Assembly: GCF_034718895.1 (NCBI RefSeq) | Contig: NZ_JAYERP010000001.1 | Coordinates: 806,001-870,000, forward strand | Direction of reading: 5' to 3' | Source of the DNA: Paenibacillus phoenicis | Lineage (GTDB): Bacteria > Bacillota > Bacilli > Paenibacillales > Paenibacillaceae | Length of the DNA stretch: 64,000 nt | Shown: positions 50,271 through 58,658 of the stretch, in pieces | Layout: each line of letters starts with the position of its first letter | Position numbering within the stretch: position 1 is the stretch's first letter | Translations under genes and position numbers: made by a program | The notes under the pieces: model-generated | Told to the model about the DNA's origin: nothing | What the model saw: only the letters and a program-made list of their open reading frames with translations | Database searches by the model: none

Positions 50271-50915
50271 ATGAGCAAAAAAACGAAAATGAGTCCCCCA
50301 CAGCTTACGGCTGAATTAATGGAAGCCGATTGGGAGGATGTGCTGGACGATGAGGACCATGAGTTGGTTGGAGCTACGGTGGCGGGCGCATCCTATGAGT
50401 ACGGGAGTATCGAAAAATGTATTTTATCCAAAGTGATGCTTCGGGGCTGTTCCTTTGTGGGTACCACTTTTGAGCGGATGGACATGACCGACGTCGTGCT
50501 GGAAAATTGCGATTTATCCAACGCGGTGCTGGAGAATGCCATTATCCACCGGGTGCATTTTAAAGACTGCAAGTTGACGGGGCTGAATCTGTCCAAAGTG
50601 AATGCCGGCTCCGTGATGTTTGAGCGTTGCATCATGAATTTAAGCGACTTCGTGGAAGCCTCCTTGAAGCAGGTGAGATTTCATGACTGTTCTCTGCAGA
50701 ACGCGAATTTTTACAGCGCCAAATTTAAAGAGGTTGAGCTGCTGAACTCGGATCTGAATGAGGCGGATTTTAACGATACCTCACTGAAGGGAATGGATAT
50801 CAGCACCTGCACGTTTGAACGCGTAGATATCCCGGCCTATGCCTTGGCAGGCTGCACGGTTTCCCCGGAGCAAGCGATCGGCTTTGCCAAACTGCTTGGC
50901 CTGATCGTAAAATAA
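50271..50915 (+). CDS. Pentapeptide-repeat protein
   Basis: A 214-residue cytoplasmic protein whose residues 40-185 form a right-handed quadrilateral beta-helix: repeated A(D/N)LxX-like units such as CDLSNAVLENAIIHRVHF and LLNSDLNEADFNDTSLKG. Many central positions are Cys or bulky, so the repeats are degenerate. It follows the helicase by 48 bp with its own GGGAGGA site, which suggests membership in the same transcript. Pentapeptide proteins can mimic DNA; no target is evident here. ATG 50271 is chosen over an in-frame start at 50235 lacking a site. Confidence 0.85.
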   Translation: MSKKTKMSPPQLTAELMEADWEDVLDDEDHELVGATVAGASYEYGSIEKCILSKVMLRGCSFVGTTFERMDMTDVVLENCDLSNAVLENAIIHRVHFKDCKLTGLNLSKVNAGSVMFERCIMNLSDFVEASLKQVRFHDCSLQNANFYSAKFKEVELLNSDLNEADFNDTSLKGMDISTCTFERVDIPAYALAGCTVSPEQAIGFAKLLGLIVK

Positions 50916-50995
50916 TACAAAAACGCACGTAACACCCGGATACATCCGGCGATATCTCGACGTTACTCGTAAACGTGAATTGCAGGAGGGTTGCT

Positions 50996-51445
50996 ATGCG
51001 ATTCAAAACGAAACGGGATCCGTTGTTTGTATGCCTTTGGCTATTCTTTCTCTTGGTTGCTAATCTAGTGCTGCTTTGGCCGCTGCTTCTTGATCCGCAA
51101 GCGTTAACGCGAACGGAGCTTGTAGGGATCATCGTGCCCGATGCGCTCGTCACCCTATTGCTGGCTTGGTTAGCGCTTGATATCTCTTATGTGATCAGGG
51201 AGGATCTGCTGTTTGTCAAAGGCGGGATGTTTCATTCAAAAATTCGTTATGAGGATATCACTCGAATAACGCGGCAACCGAATATCTGGTTGGGATATCG
51301 GCTCTTATTCTCGCGGGATGCGATCGAAATCCATTACCGGAACGGTGTCCTGGGCAGCGTCGTCATTTCGCCGGTGGATCAGGAGCGGTTTATTCAAGAG
51401 CTGATTCGCCGGAACCCCTCCATCCAAATCGCCGATCAATCCTGA
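50996..51445 (+). CDS. Membrane protein with bacterial PH domain (bPH_4-like)
   Basis: A 149-residue protein with two N-terminal membrane spans (about 10-35 and 45-70), then a PH-like beta domain: YVIREDLLFVKGGMFHSKIR, YEDITRITRQPNIW, VVISPVDQERFIQELIRRNP. This matches the short PF06713-type proteins of Firmicutes, whose role is unknown. AGGAGGG lies 6 bases before ATG 50996. Confidence 0.85.
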   Translation: MRFKTKRDPLFVCLWLFFLLVANLVLLWPLLLDPQALTRTELVGIIVPDALVTLLLAWLALDISYVIREDLLFVKGGMFHSKIRYEDITRITRQPNIWLGYRLLFSRDAIEIHYRNGVLGSVVISPVDQERFIQELIRRNPSIQIADQS

Positions 51446-51485
51446 GCAGGGGGAAAAGGGCTATCCTGCCAGCTTACCTAGAACC

Positions 51486-51515
51486 AAAGGGGCGGAAATT
51501 GATATCCGCCCCTTT
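51486..51515. terminator. Inverted repeat between convergent genes
   Basis: AAAGGGGCGGA (51486-51496) pairs perfectly with TCCGCCCCTTT (51505-51515). It stands between the PH protein and the converging beta-glucanase gene. T-tracts are short, so it may be a weak bidirectional terminator. Confidence 0.7.
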
Positions 51516-51526
51516 GAAGCTCAAGC

Positions 51527-52777
51527 TTAATTTACCTTCGTAAACATCCACTTCTGCGCATCCGTGCCGTTATCGGTCCACTGTTGGACCGCCGCCCCGT
51601 CCGCTGTTGAAGCGCCAGACACATCCATGACCAATCCGCTGGCTTTGGAGATCAGCTTGAAATATCCGCCGCCTGCATCTACGATTCGCCATCGCTGTGC
51701 ATCGGTGCCGTTATCCGTCCATTGTTGCAGCTGCACGCCTGCGGCTGTGCTTGCACTAGGGACGTCCAGCACCTTGCCGCTATGGATGGCGGTCAGCTTA
51801 TAATAGCCATCGCCCGTGGATTCCAGCCGGAAGCGTTGGTTGCTGGCGGAATAGTTGGTCCACTGTTGAATTTTAGCCCCGTCCGCAGTGGAGACATCCA
51901 CGACATCCAGTACCTTGCCGCTGACTTTGGAGGCGATGGTGTATACGGCACCGTTCTCAAGGACGGGCGAGGAACCCCCTTGATCCTGATAGACGCGAAC
52001 ATAATCCACAAGCATTTGTGCAGGAAAAGGTGTCGACCCGTTCGGGCTGCCCGGCCAGTTGCCGCCGACGGCGAGATTCAGCAGAATGAAGAACGGCTTC
52101 TGGAATTCTTCTGTATTCCCGGTTCCGTTGGCGATATAGATCTCATTGTACTGAACGCCGTCAACGAACCAGCGGATATAGCTCGGGTCCCACTCAATGG
52201 AGTACGTATGGAATTGAGAGAAATCCAAATTGCCCGAGGCCCGGCCATAAGAGGCATATCCATTGGCGTCCCAATGGACGGTACCATGGACAACCGATTC
52301 ATTGTTGACATGTTCCATAATGTCGATTTCACCACAGTAAGGCCAACCGACATCTCTGAAGTTTTCGCCCAGCATCCAGAACGCCGGCCAAATGCCTTGT
52401 CCGGTTGGAAGCTTAATGCGGGCTTCGATTTTGCCGTATTGGAAGCTCTTTAAGCCTTGGGTTTTGATTCGTGCAGAGGTGTAGTTTCTTCCTTCATAAT
52501 TTTCCCGTTGGGCAGTGATGACCAGATTGCCTCCCGTCACCTGTACGTTTTGCGGCCTGTCGGTATAATATTGAAGTTCGTTGTTCCCCCATCCGTTCTG
52601 GCCGGTGCCAATTTCGGGCGTCCAAACGCCGCGATTCAACGAGGAACCGTTAAATTCATCGCTCCATACCAACTGCCAGTTGGGAGCCGCGCTTGTCGTG
52701 TTGGGGACGGGGACAAAGACGACCAGGAGGGTGAGCACCAGAAAGAGGAGAATCGGTTTACCGCGTTTTAGCATCAT
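51527..52777 (-). CDS. Secreted GH16 beta-glucanase with ricin-type lectin domain
   Basis: A 416-residue exported enzyme. The signal peptide (1-30) ends near NTTSA. GH16 spans residues 33-268 with the catalytic GEIDIMEH: nucleophile Glu150, Asp152, acid/base Glu155. It probably hydrolyses beta-1,3- or beta-1,3-1,4-glucans such as laminarin or lichenan. Residues 278-416 hold three QxW lectin repeats (IQQWTNYSASNQRFRL, LQQWTDNGTDAQRWRI, VQQWTDNGTDAQKWMF), a carbohydrate-binding RICIN domain. AAAGGAG lies 9 bases before the start. Two palindromes upstream suggest repressor control. Confidence 0.95.
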   Translation of the reverse strand: MMLKRGKPILLFLVLTLLVVFVPVPNTTSAAPNWQLVWSDEFNGSSLNRGVWTPEIGTGQNGWGNNELQYYTDRPQNVQVTGGNLVITAQRENYEGRNYTSARIKTQGLKSFQYGKIEARIKLPTGQGIWPAFWMLGENFRDVGWPYCGEIDIMEHVNNESVVHGTVHWDANGYASYGRASGNLDFSQFHTYSIEWDPSYIRWFVDGVQYNEIYIANGTGNTEEFQKPFFILLNLAVGGNWPGSPNGSTPFPAQMLVDYVRVYQDQGGSSPVLENGAVYTIASKVSGKVLDVVDVSTADGAKIQQWTNYSASNQRFRLESTGDGYYKLTAIHSGKVLDVPSASTAAGVQLQQWTDNGTDAQRWRIVDAGGGYFKLISKASGLVMDVSGASTADGAAVQQWTDNGTDAQKWMFTKVN

Positions 52778-52840
52778 GAAAAATCGCTCCTTTCAAGAAT
52801 GAATGGATTGGGCTAACTTACCACAGGCGAAATTCATACT

Positions 52841-52910
52841 AAACCGGTTTCGATTTTGATATGATAGCGCTATCATTACATAGATTACCATTTAGAGGTT
52901 TGTTTTACAA
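52841..52910 (-). promoter_or_regulatory. Promoter and two operator-like palindromes for the GH16 gene
   Basis: On the minus strand TTGTAA (52905-52910) and TAATCT (52882-52887) stand 17 bp apart as -35 and -10. Just downstream lies the perfect palindrome TGATAGCGCTATCA (52862-52875), a cre/LacI-like form, and further down AAACCGGTTT (52841-52850). Both lie in the early transcribed region, where a bound repressor would block transcription, consistent with catabolite or specific LacI-type control. Confidence 0.6.
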
Positions 52911-52987
52911 CAACTTTTTTACAGGTTTTTCAAATTGATGGGGTTCTGGTATTCTGGTATCAATCCAAGACGGAACGGGGGAAAGCT

Positions 52988-53494
52988 ATGAATCTGCGAA
53001 TATTAGAGGAGAGCGACGCGTCGATCTACCAAAGCCTTCGCTTGCAAGGATTGCAGGTAAATCCGGAAGCCTTCGGCTCTACCTTCGAGCGGGAGGCGGA
53101 CTTTACAATGGACATGGTGACGGAGCGCATCAAACCAACCGAAGACCGCTTTGTGCTAGGCGCGTTCGACGAGCACGGGACCTTAGCCGGCATCGTTACG
53201 TTTATTCGAGAAAGTTCCCCAAAAACCCGGCATAAAGGAAACGTGTTTGGTTTATTAGTAACCCCCGGGATGCGTGGGAAGGGGATAGGTCAGGCGCTGA
53301 TGGAAGAACTCCTTGCGAGAGCCAAGCGGATGGAAGGGCTGGAACAGCTGAATTTAACGGTGGTCTCTACAAATGATTCGGCACGAAGGCTTTACGAATC
53401 TCTCGGGTTTCAGAGGTATGGAACCGAGCGAAGAGCCTTGAAATGGGATGGAGCCTATTTTGATGAGGATTATATGGCGTTAAGGCTGGAGTGA
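52988..53494 (+). CDS. GNAT-family N-acetyltransferase
   Basis: A 168-residue acetyltransferase: MNLRILEESDASIYQSLRLQ start, motif A VTPGMRGKGIGQALMEELLA, then NLTVVSTNDSARRLYESLGF. Substrate unknown. ACGGGGGAAAG precedes ATG 52988. Confidence 0.92.
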   Translation: MNLRILEESDASIYQSLRLQGLQVNPEAFGSTFEREADFTMDMVTERIKPTEDRFVLGAFDEHGTLAGIVTFIRESSPKTRHKGNVFGLLVTPGMRGKGIGQALMEELLARAKRMEGLEQLNLTVVSTNDSARRLYESLGFQRYGTERRALKWDGAYFDEDYMALRLE

Positions 53495-53571
53495 GCATGA
53501 ACACCGCCATCGAGGTCAGATGGAGTCGCGAAAAGCGTATCTTGTATAAAAAAAGAATCGGCAGGTGAGAC

Positions 53572-54108
53572 ATGATACTCGCCCTGAAGAGGTTATTTGC
53601 CTATTGGATCGATTTCACAATGCTGGCAGTCATTTTGGTGTCTTTGCAATGGCTGATAAATGCCGCCGCTTCCGGCTTTCCCTTCGACGATTTCGACAAG
53701 GGGATTGAAATTGAGCTTTGGGTGCTGGCCACGATGTCGTTGCCCGTATGGAGTTATTTTACTGTGATGGAGCTGCGCGATGGACAGACGTTTGGGAAAA
53801 AGTGGCTTAATCTACGCGTTACGAACCGCCGGGGGGAGCCGATCCGGTTATGGCAAGCTTTGGCTAGAACGGCGGTGCGCCTGCTTCCCTGGGAGATGAC
53901 CCACGCCATCATTTTGGTGCCCGAACCTTGGTGGAGCGTGGAAACGCCGGCTCATCCAGGCTGGATTTACTTGCCGAACGGTTTAATGATCGTTTATCTT
54001 GTGATATTATTTTCCACTAAGGGAAGCCGGACCTGCCACGATCTGGTTGCTGGCACGAAGGTGAATCCAAGCGCACGAGAGAGGGAGATAACCGATGAAG
54101 TATTTTAA
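53572..54108 (+). CDS. RDD-family membrane protein
   Basis: A 178-residue membrane protein with three predicted spans. It begins ILALKRLFAYWIDFTML, where the R/F/D pattern replaces the canonical RxxD. GQTFGKKWLNLRVTNRRGEP is the conserved GxTxGK loop of the RDD family, and the C-terminus has KGSRTCHDLVAGTKV. RDD proteins are often linked to ion or small-molecule transport, but the function is uncertain. Its end overlaps the next acetyltransferase gene by 14 bp. Confidence 0.88.
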   Translation: MILALKRLFAYWIDFTMLAVILVSLQWLINAAASGFPFDDFDKGIEIELWVLATMSLPVWSYFTVMELRDGQTFGKKWLNLRVTNRRGEPIRLWQALARTAVRLLPWEMTHAIILVPEPWWSVETPAHPGWIYLPNGLMIVYLVILFSTKGSRTCHDLVAGTKVNPSAREREITDEVF

Positions 54109-54664
54109 GAAGCTGGTGGGGTCCAGACTGTACCTGTCCCCGGTGAATCCGGAGGATGCGGAGACTTACGCTCGGTGGATCAACGATCTAACCGTTTCCA
54201 TCCGGCTCGGTACTTCCCGTGAAGTGATCGGGTTGCAACGGGAGAAGAGCTTTTTGGAAGACATGGCCAAGGAAGGCCAAAATTACGCGATCGTTCAGCT
54301 GGATGGAGACCAACTGCTAGGCAACTGTTCGTTATTTGCCATCGATCATGTCCGCAGAGTGGCTGAGGCTGGGATCTTCTTGGGAGATGAGGGACAGCGG
54401 GGGCAAGGGTACGGTACCGAGGCGCTTCAGCTCCTATGCGAATACGGATTCAAGATCCTGAACCTCAACAACATCATGCTGCGCGTCTTTGAGTTCAATC
54501 AACCGGCCATCCGATGCTATGAAAAAGCGGGCTTCCGCGTGTTTGGCCGCAGATCGCAAAGCTACTACGTGAACAATACCTACTTCGATGAAATCTACAT
54601 GGAACTGCTGCGGGACGATTGCCAGACGAATTTTCTGGATGCTAAGCTGCCCCGCCGTGAATAG
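54095..54664 (+). CDS. RimJ/RimL-type GNAT acetyltransferase
   Basis: A 189-residue N-acetyltransferase: LVGSRLYLSPVNPEDAETYA start, AGIFLGDEGQRGQGYGTEAL as motif A, NIMLRVFEFNQPAIRCYEKA for the later motif. It is coupled to the RDD gene through a 14-bp overlap, with GAGGGAG as binding site. A terminator follows. Confidence 0.92.
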   Translation: MKYFKKLVGSRLYLSPVNPEDAETYARWINDLTVSIRLGTSREVIGLQREKSFLEDMAKEGQNYAIVQLDGDQLLGNCSLFAIDHVRRVAEAGIFLGDEGQRGQGYGTEALQLLCEYGFKILNLNNIMLRVFEFNQPAIRCYEKAGFRVFGRRSQSYYVNNTYFDEIYMELLRDDCQTNFLDAKLPRRE

Positions 54665-54682
54665 AACGTGATATGCTGCATG

Positions 54683-54716
54683 ACCCGGCTAAACGTATAC
54701 GAGAGCCGGGTTGTAT
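54683..54716 (+). terminator. Rho-independent terminator
   Basis: ACCCGGCT (54683-54690) pairs with AGCCGGGT (54704-54711), followed by TGTATT. It ends the RDD/acetyltransferase unit. Confidence 0.7.
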
Positions 54717-54822
54717 TATATGCGGAAGGGAGACGGCAGACGAGGTGGCTCAAATCATTCAGGAGCGGTTTCAGCTATAGGTACTCTGGAGTTACTCTAA
54801 TATTGAGAGGAGAGGGACAAGG

Positions 54823-55467
54823 ATGAAAGCATCCACTCTGAAGTTTCCTTCCCATTGGAAGACCGAGATGAGCGTAAGATATATCCAAGTCACGGATTCC
54901 AATCGAAAGCTGGTGGTTTTGTTTCCCGGCAAAAATTACTCTTGCGATAAACCCACGCTGCATTATGCCGCGCTTGCAGCCAGGGAGTGCGGATATGATA
55001 TTCTGGCGCTGGAGTACGGTTATCAGGCCGCCCGTAAGGAGCTCGAGTATCGGGAGATCCCGCAGGTTATTGAGGATTGCGAACACGCGATACGGCAGGT
55101 CATCGGCAGCTATGAAGAAATTGTGTTTATCAGCAAAAGCTTGGGGACGGTGGTGGCTGGCGAAGTTCATCGCAGATTGGGGGTCAGAGCAGAGGAAATC
55201 CGGCATATTTATCTGACGCCAATTTCTGATACCCTCCCGTACATCCATGAAACTCAAGCGGTTGTCGTATACGGTACGAAGGATGATGTGTTTCCACCCG
55301 GATTGGCAAGCCGTCTGAAGGCATCCGAACGGCTGAAGATTGTGCCGATCCCCGGCGCTAACCATGTCTTGGAAACGGAACGGGTGGAGGAAAGCTTGGA
55401 AATTTTACGAAAGCTCACCGTTTTATATAAGGAAGTACTGCTTGGTGGAGCGGAGGATCAGGACTAA
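54823..55467 (+). CDS. Alpha/beta-hydrolase-fold protein
   Basis: A 214-residue cytoplasmic protein. LVVLFPGKNYSCDKPTLHYA is the oxyanion-loop strand. The nucleophile elbow is SKSLGT (Ser in the second position of KSLG), the acid is in YGTKDDVFP, and the His is in PGANHVLE. The triad is thus complete although the elbow is not the standard GxSxG. Hydrolysis of an ester or peptide is likely; the substrate is unknown. GAGAGGGACAAGG precedes the start. Confidence 0.85.
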   Translation: MKASTLKFPSHWKTEMSVRYIQVTDSNRKLVVLFPGKNYSCDKPTLHYAALAARECGYDILALEYGYQAARKELEYREIPQVIEDCEHAIRQVIGSYEEIVFISKSLGTVVAGEVHRRLGVRAEEIRHIYLTPISDTLPYIHETQAVVVYGTKDDVFPPGLASRLKASERLKIVPIPGANHVLETERVEESLEILRKLTVLYKEVLLGGAEDQD

Positions 55468-55505
55468 AGAAGAACGGCTGACAACGAACCCACTTGGAGG
55501 ACAGC

Positions 55506-56138
55506 ATGAGCGAAACTGAAATGTTTGACATCTACACGAAGGATATGAAGAAGCTGGGTACAGCCTCTAGAGAAGAGGTCCATGCAAAAGGGTGGTGGCA
55601 CCAAACCTTTCATTGCTGGATCATTAAACGGGATGCCCAGGGTGAGATTTATCTGTTATTTCAACGGCGTCATCCCAACAAAGACGTATTCCCGTTGCTA
55701 TTGGATACTTCCTGCGCAGGTCATCTCCAAGCCGGAGAAGACGCAAAGGACGGTATCCGTGAATTGGAGGAGGAGCTTGGGTTAGCGGTGCCGGTCGAGG
55801 ATCTGACTTATCTCGGCAGGGTAGCTCAAGAGCATTTTCCTTCACCCGATTTGATCGACCGTGAGGTCAACCATGTCTTTATCTACGAAAATGAAAAGCC
55901 CTTGCTCGATTACCGCATCCAGACCGAGGAACTGACCGGGTTGTATTGGGTGGGCATGCTGGCTTTTCAGGAGCTGCGCCGCGGGGAACGCGACGAGCTG
56001 ACGTCAACGGGAGTTTACGTGGATGAAGCCAACGGGGTTCTGAAGGAAAAACAGGCCACGTGGCGGCTCACGGATTTTACGCCCAATTCGGACGAGTATT
56101 ATCAAATGTTATTTGACCGGATTACCGCCTTATTCTGA
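55506..56138 (+). CDS. NUDIX hydrolase
   Basis: A 210-residue hydrolase with an intact Nudix box, GHLQAGEDAKDGIRELEEEL plus GL (about residues 76-97), which binds the metal and cleaves nucleoside diphosphates linked to another group. The N-terminal HAKGWWHQTFHCWII resembles IPP-isomerase-like/YfcD Nudix proteins. ATG 55506 is 5 bases after TTGGAGGA; a TTG at 55494 would leave no site. The substrate is not predictable. Confidence 0.92.
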   Translation: MSETEMFDIYTKDMKKLGTASREEVHAKGWWHQTFHCWIIKRDAQGEIYLLFQRRHPNKDVFPLLLDTSCAGHLQAGEDAKDGIRELEEELGLAVPVEDLTYLGRVAQEHFPSPDLIDREVNHVFIYENEKPLLDYRIQTEELTGLYWVGMLAFQELRRGERDELTSTGVYVDEANGVLKEKQATWRLTDFTPNSDEYYQMLFDRITALF

Positions 56139-56224
56139 ACGCGGCGGGTTTTCTGCTGGGCGTCAGCATATATAAATGGTATAGAAGTGTGCGGCATGAG
56201 CTACAAGCAAGGAGGTGACTTCCG

Positions 56225-56497
56225 CTGAGCAAGGAAAAGAGCTTGCTATACGCTTTTCTGGTCGGCGTTGGTTTTTGTCTGGTTCCTTTTCCGGCGATGG
56301 ATTTCTTTCTGCTTCGTCCCATCTTCGGGTTTATACGCGCTCTTGGCATGATTGTAACGATCTTCGCCGGGTTATTACTCTTAACGGAATGCTATACACA
56401 CCTCAAAAGCTATTACGGAAATTTGATCCCAAACCTGGCCATTACCGCCGCTGTGATTCTTGCGCTCTTGCTTATTTTCTATTGGGGATTGTTCTAA
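56225..56497 (+). CDS. Small membrane protein with a CTG start codon
   Basis: A 90-residue protein with three hydrophobic spans (LLYAFLVGVGFCLVPFPAMD, LGMIVTIFAGLLLLTE, LAITAAVILALLLIFYWGLF). The perfect anti-16S sequence AAGGAGGTGA (56209-56218) places CTG 56225 at the correct 9-base spacing. The next usable codon, TTG 56243, is too far. The CTG overlaps a TGA (56226-56228) that ends a 10-codon frame from ATG 56196, so coupling of the CTGA type is possible. A C-for-A or C-for-T error would make a standard start. Function unknown. Confidence 0.65.
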   Translation: MSKEKSLLYAFLVGVGFCLVPFPAMDFFLLRPIFGFIRALGMIVTIFAGLLLLTECYTHLKSYYGNLIPNLAITAAVILALLLIFYWGLF

Positions 56498-56530
56498 CTA
56501 GCTTCGTATCGGGGAAAGGGGAAAATCCAC

Positions 56531-56989
56531 TTGGAATCCAGGAAGTTTGTTGATGTGAAAATCAAACGGGCCATCGCAGACCAAGCGGAGCAGATGGACC
56601 AGCGAACGCTGGCGTTATGGGCGGCGGAATGCGCGGAACGCGTGCTGCCTTGCTTCGAGGCGGCACGGCCGAAGGACCTGCGGCCGCGGCAGGCGATCGA
56701 AGCGGCGCGCGCTTGGGTGCGCGGCGAAGTCAGCATGGCCGCGGCGCGCGCGGCGGCGGTTGCGGCGCATAACGCGGCGCATGATGCCGGCCATGCCTCC
56801 GCCGGCGCTGCGGCGCGAGCCGCCGGCCACGCGGCGGCTACCGCGCATGTGGCGGGGCACGCGGCGCACAGCGCCACCTACGCCGCCAAGGCGATCGCCT
56901 ATGCTGCGGACAACGCGGAAGCGGCCAAAGCAAGGGCCGAGCAGGAGCGGCAGTGGCAGCTCCGTCGGTTGCTGGAATTGGGGACATAA
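56531..56989 (+). CDS. Imm5-like putative immunity protein
   Basis: A 152-residue Ala/His/Arg-rich helical protein starting at TTG 56531 with AAAGGGGAAAA upstream. The KDLRPRQAIEAARAWVRGEV core and the AAxAAHxAAHxAGHA pattern match the Imm5 family of immunity proteins from polymorphic toxin systems. No toxin gene is adjacent, so it is an orphan. The local GC content is very high (many GCG codons), unlike neighbours. It may protect against a toxin of a related strain. Confidence 0.65.
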   Translation: MESRKFVDVKIKRAIADQAEQMDQRTLALWAAECAERVLPCFEAARPKDLRPRQAIEAARAWVRGEVSMAAARAAAVAAHNAAHDAGHASAGAAARAAGHAAATAHVAGHAAHSATYAAKAIAYAADNAEAAKARAEQERQWQLRRLLELGT

Positions 56990-57009
56990 GCAATGACGGG
57001 GGCGTTGAG

Positions 57010-57659
57010 TTGAAGTATTTTATGAGCAAATGCAAATCCGGGGGTACCTGGTTTATCCGGAATCTGAGCAAGAGCTGGAGGCAGACAAAGCCTGGTATGT
57101 CGAGCAAGGCAGGGACTATGATAAAGAAGCCAAGGAGATGTATAAATGGTTCATTCAACCTCTGATGTTAAAGCATTTCCCTTCCAGCATTCATCCTCAG
57201 GTTCTTGATGGGAGCTTCATGAAGACAAGATGACCCAGTCCTGAATTGGCTGCCTGGATCAGGGAGTGGAAAGGCAACTGGGATGCAGAATGGAAACGGC
57301 GTTGCGACGAATACAGGGATAGATATGAACAGATCATGCAGAACCTTCCTGCAGACGCTCGGCAACTTTGGGAGAATGTCCGATTTCATGATGCCCGAAT
57401 CCAGGTATTCACTCCGCGCGATGATGGTTCCGTTGAGATTGTACTTGATGAGGTTGGTAAAGAACAATTCACGCGTCTTATTTTTCAGAACGTGAAATCA
57501 CTTCGTGTGGAAAAGCCTGAGCTTCTGCAGGGCAGCATGTGCTTGTATGAGGAAATCGATTGGACCGAACCCCATTGGTTTGAGTTCCGGCTGCTGCTCG
57601 AAGCTCCGAGGGAAATGCACGAGCTTTCGCTGGTTGCCGGCGGCGTGAACATAGAGTAG
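57010..57659 (+). pseudogene. DUF4085-family protein, frameshift plus in-frame TGA
   Basis: A TTG at 57010 gives MKYFMSK, the usual start of DUF4085 proteins, but the continuation MQIRGYLVYPESEQELEADK is in another frame from 57030, a one-base slip near 57028. That frame is open to 57659 except for TGA at 57231-57233, after LDGSFMKTR and before PSPELAAWIREWKGNWD. The remainder to SLVAGGVNIE is well preserved. Restored, the protein would have about 215 residues. Family function is unknown. Confidence 0.7.
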
Positions 57660-57686
57660 TTTATCATTTACGAAGGAGCTAAACCG

Positions 57687-58151
57687 ATGAATCCTACATC
57701 ATTGATCGTCCGTGAAGCGGAATCCGGTGACCTGGAGACCTTGGTACGGCTGTTTGACGAGTATCGCCAATTTTATGAACAAGCCTCGGATCTCGAAGGA
57801 GCCCGTAGTTTTCTGGCGGAAAGGGTAAGCCGGCGCGAATCCGTCGTCTTTCTGGCCATCGATTCGGTCAGCGGGAACGCGATTGGGTTTACGCAGCTGT
57901 ACCCGTCTTTTTCCTCGATCTCGATGAAACGGGTGTGGATATTAAATGATTTGTACGTGCGGGAGGAATATCGGAACCAAGGTGCGGCGAAGCTGCTCTT
58001 GGAAGCAGCAAAATCCCACGCTCAGCGGACGGACGCAAAAGGCCTAGAGCTGTCAACAGCGATCACGAACGTCCGGGCTCAGCGATTGTATGAAACAAGC
58101 GGGTATGATCGGGATACGGAGTTTTATCATTATTTTTTGAGCTTGAAGTAA
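57687..58151 (+). CDS. GNAT-family N-acetyltransferase
   Basis: A 154-residue acetyltransferase: LIVREAESGDLETLVRLFDE start, LNDLYVREEYRNQGAAKLLL as motif A, ITNVRAQRLYETSGY near the end. GAAGGAG precedes the start. It is intact amid broken neighbours. Confidence 0.92.
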   Translation: MNPTSLIVREAESGDLETLVRLFDEYRQFYEQASDLEGARSFLAERVSRRESVVFLAIDSVSGNAIGFTQLYPSFSSISMKRVWILNDLYVREEYRNQGAAKLLLEAAKSHAQRTDAKGLELSTAITNVRAQRLYETSGYDRDTEFYHYFLSLK

Positions 58152-58164
58152 AGGGAGTTATCGC

Positions 58165-58658
58165 ATGACCAAAGTGCTTGTAGTGGATGACGAGGCGAGT
58201 ATTTCCGGAGCCGTGTCGTATGCGCTTCGGCGGGAAGGGTATACGGTGGAGATGGCAGCGTACGGGCAAGAGGCTTTGGACCAAGTTGAGGTGTTCAAAC
58301 CGGACGTGATGGTGCTGGACGTGATGATGCAAGCTAAGCGGATACGAGGTTTGCCGCAAGCTGGAGGGGCGGCCATTGCGGCCAGCGATCCTTACGATCC
58401 ATCTGCTCAACCGGACGGTTCATGCCGGAGATACCCTGATCGATTTGACGCCAAAGGAATTTGATTTGCTGGCGCTCTTGGCCGGTCATCCGGGACGGGT
58501 GTTTCTCGGGAAGCGCTGTTGGAGCAGGTGTGGGACATGGATTTCGCGGGCGGCACGACATGCACGTGCAACGGCTGCGCAAGAAGCTGGGCCAGTGGAA
58601 CGATTGCATACAAACCGTATACGGCATCGGCTATAAAAGCGTGGAGCCTTCGCCATGA
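58165..58658 (+). pseudogene. OmpR-family response regulator, internally deleted
   Basis: The first 55 codons are a normal receiver start (TKVLVVDDEASISGAVSYAL, Asp in DVMVLDVMM). After it the sequence jumps from GYEVCRKLEG straight to LRPAILTIHLLNRTVHAG, losing the second half of the receiver and the linker (roughly 60-80 residues). Further slips occur near 58510 (an SREALLEQVW block out of frame) and near 58560. The C-terminal winged helix is recognisable in HVQRLRKKLGQWNDCIQTVY. It is non-functional as written. The stop overlaps the kinase ATG. Confidence 0.85.

Noticed and set aside
44809..50915. Complete BREX system
   Set aside because: Only BrxD- and BrxHI-like members are present; methylase, PglZ, PglW and PglY genes are absent from the window.
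56114..56214. Open segment after the Nudix gene encoding a hydrophobic stretch and a basic tail (IYKWYRSVRHELQARR)
   Set aside because: It has no start codon with a ribosome site and overlaps the end of the Nudix gene; possibly a remnant but not supportable as a gene.
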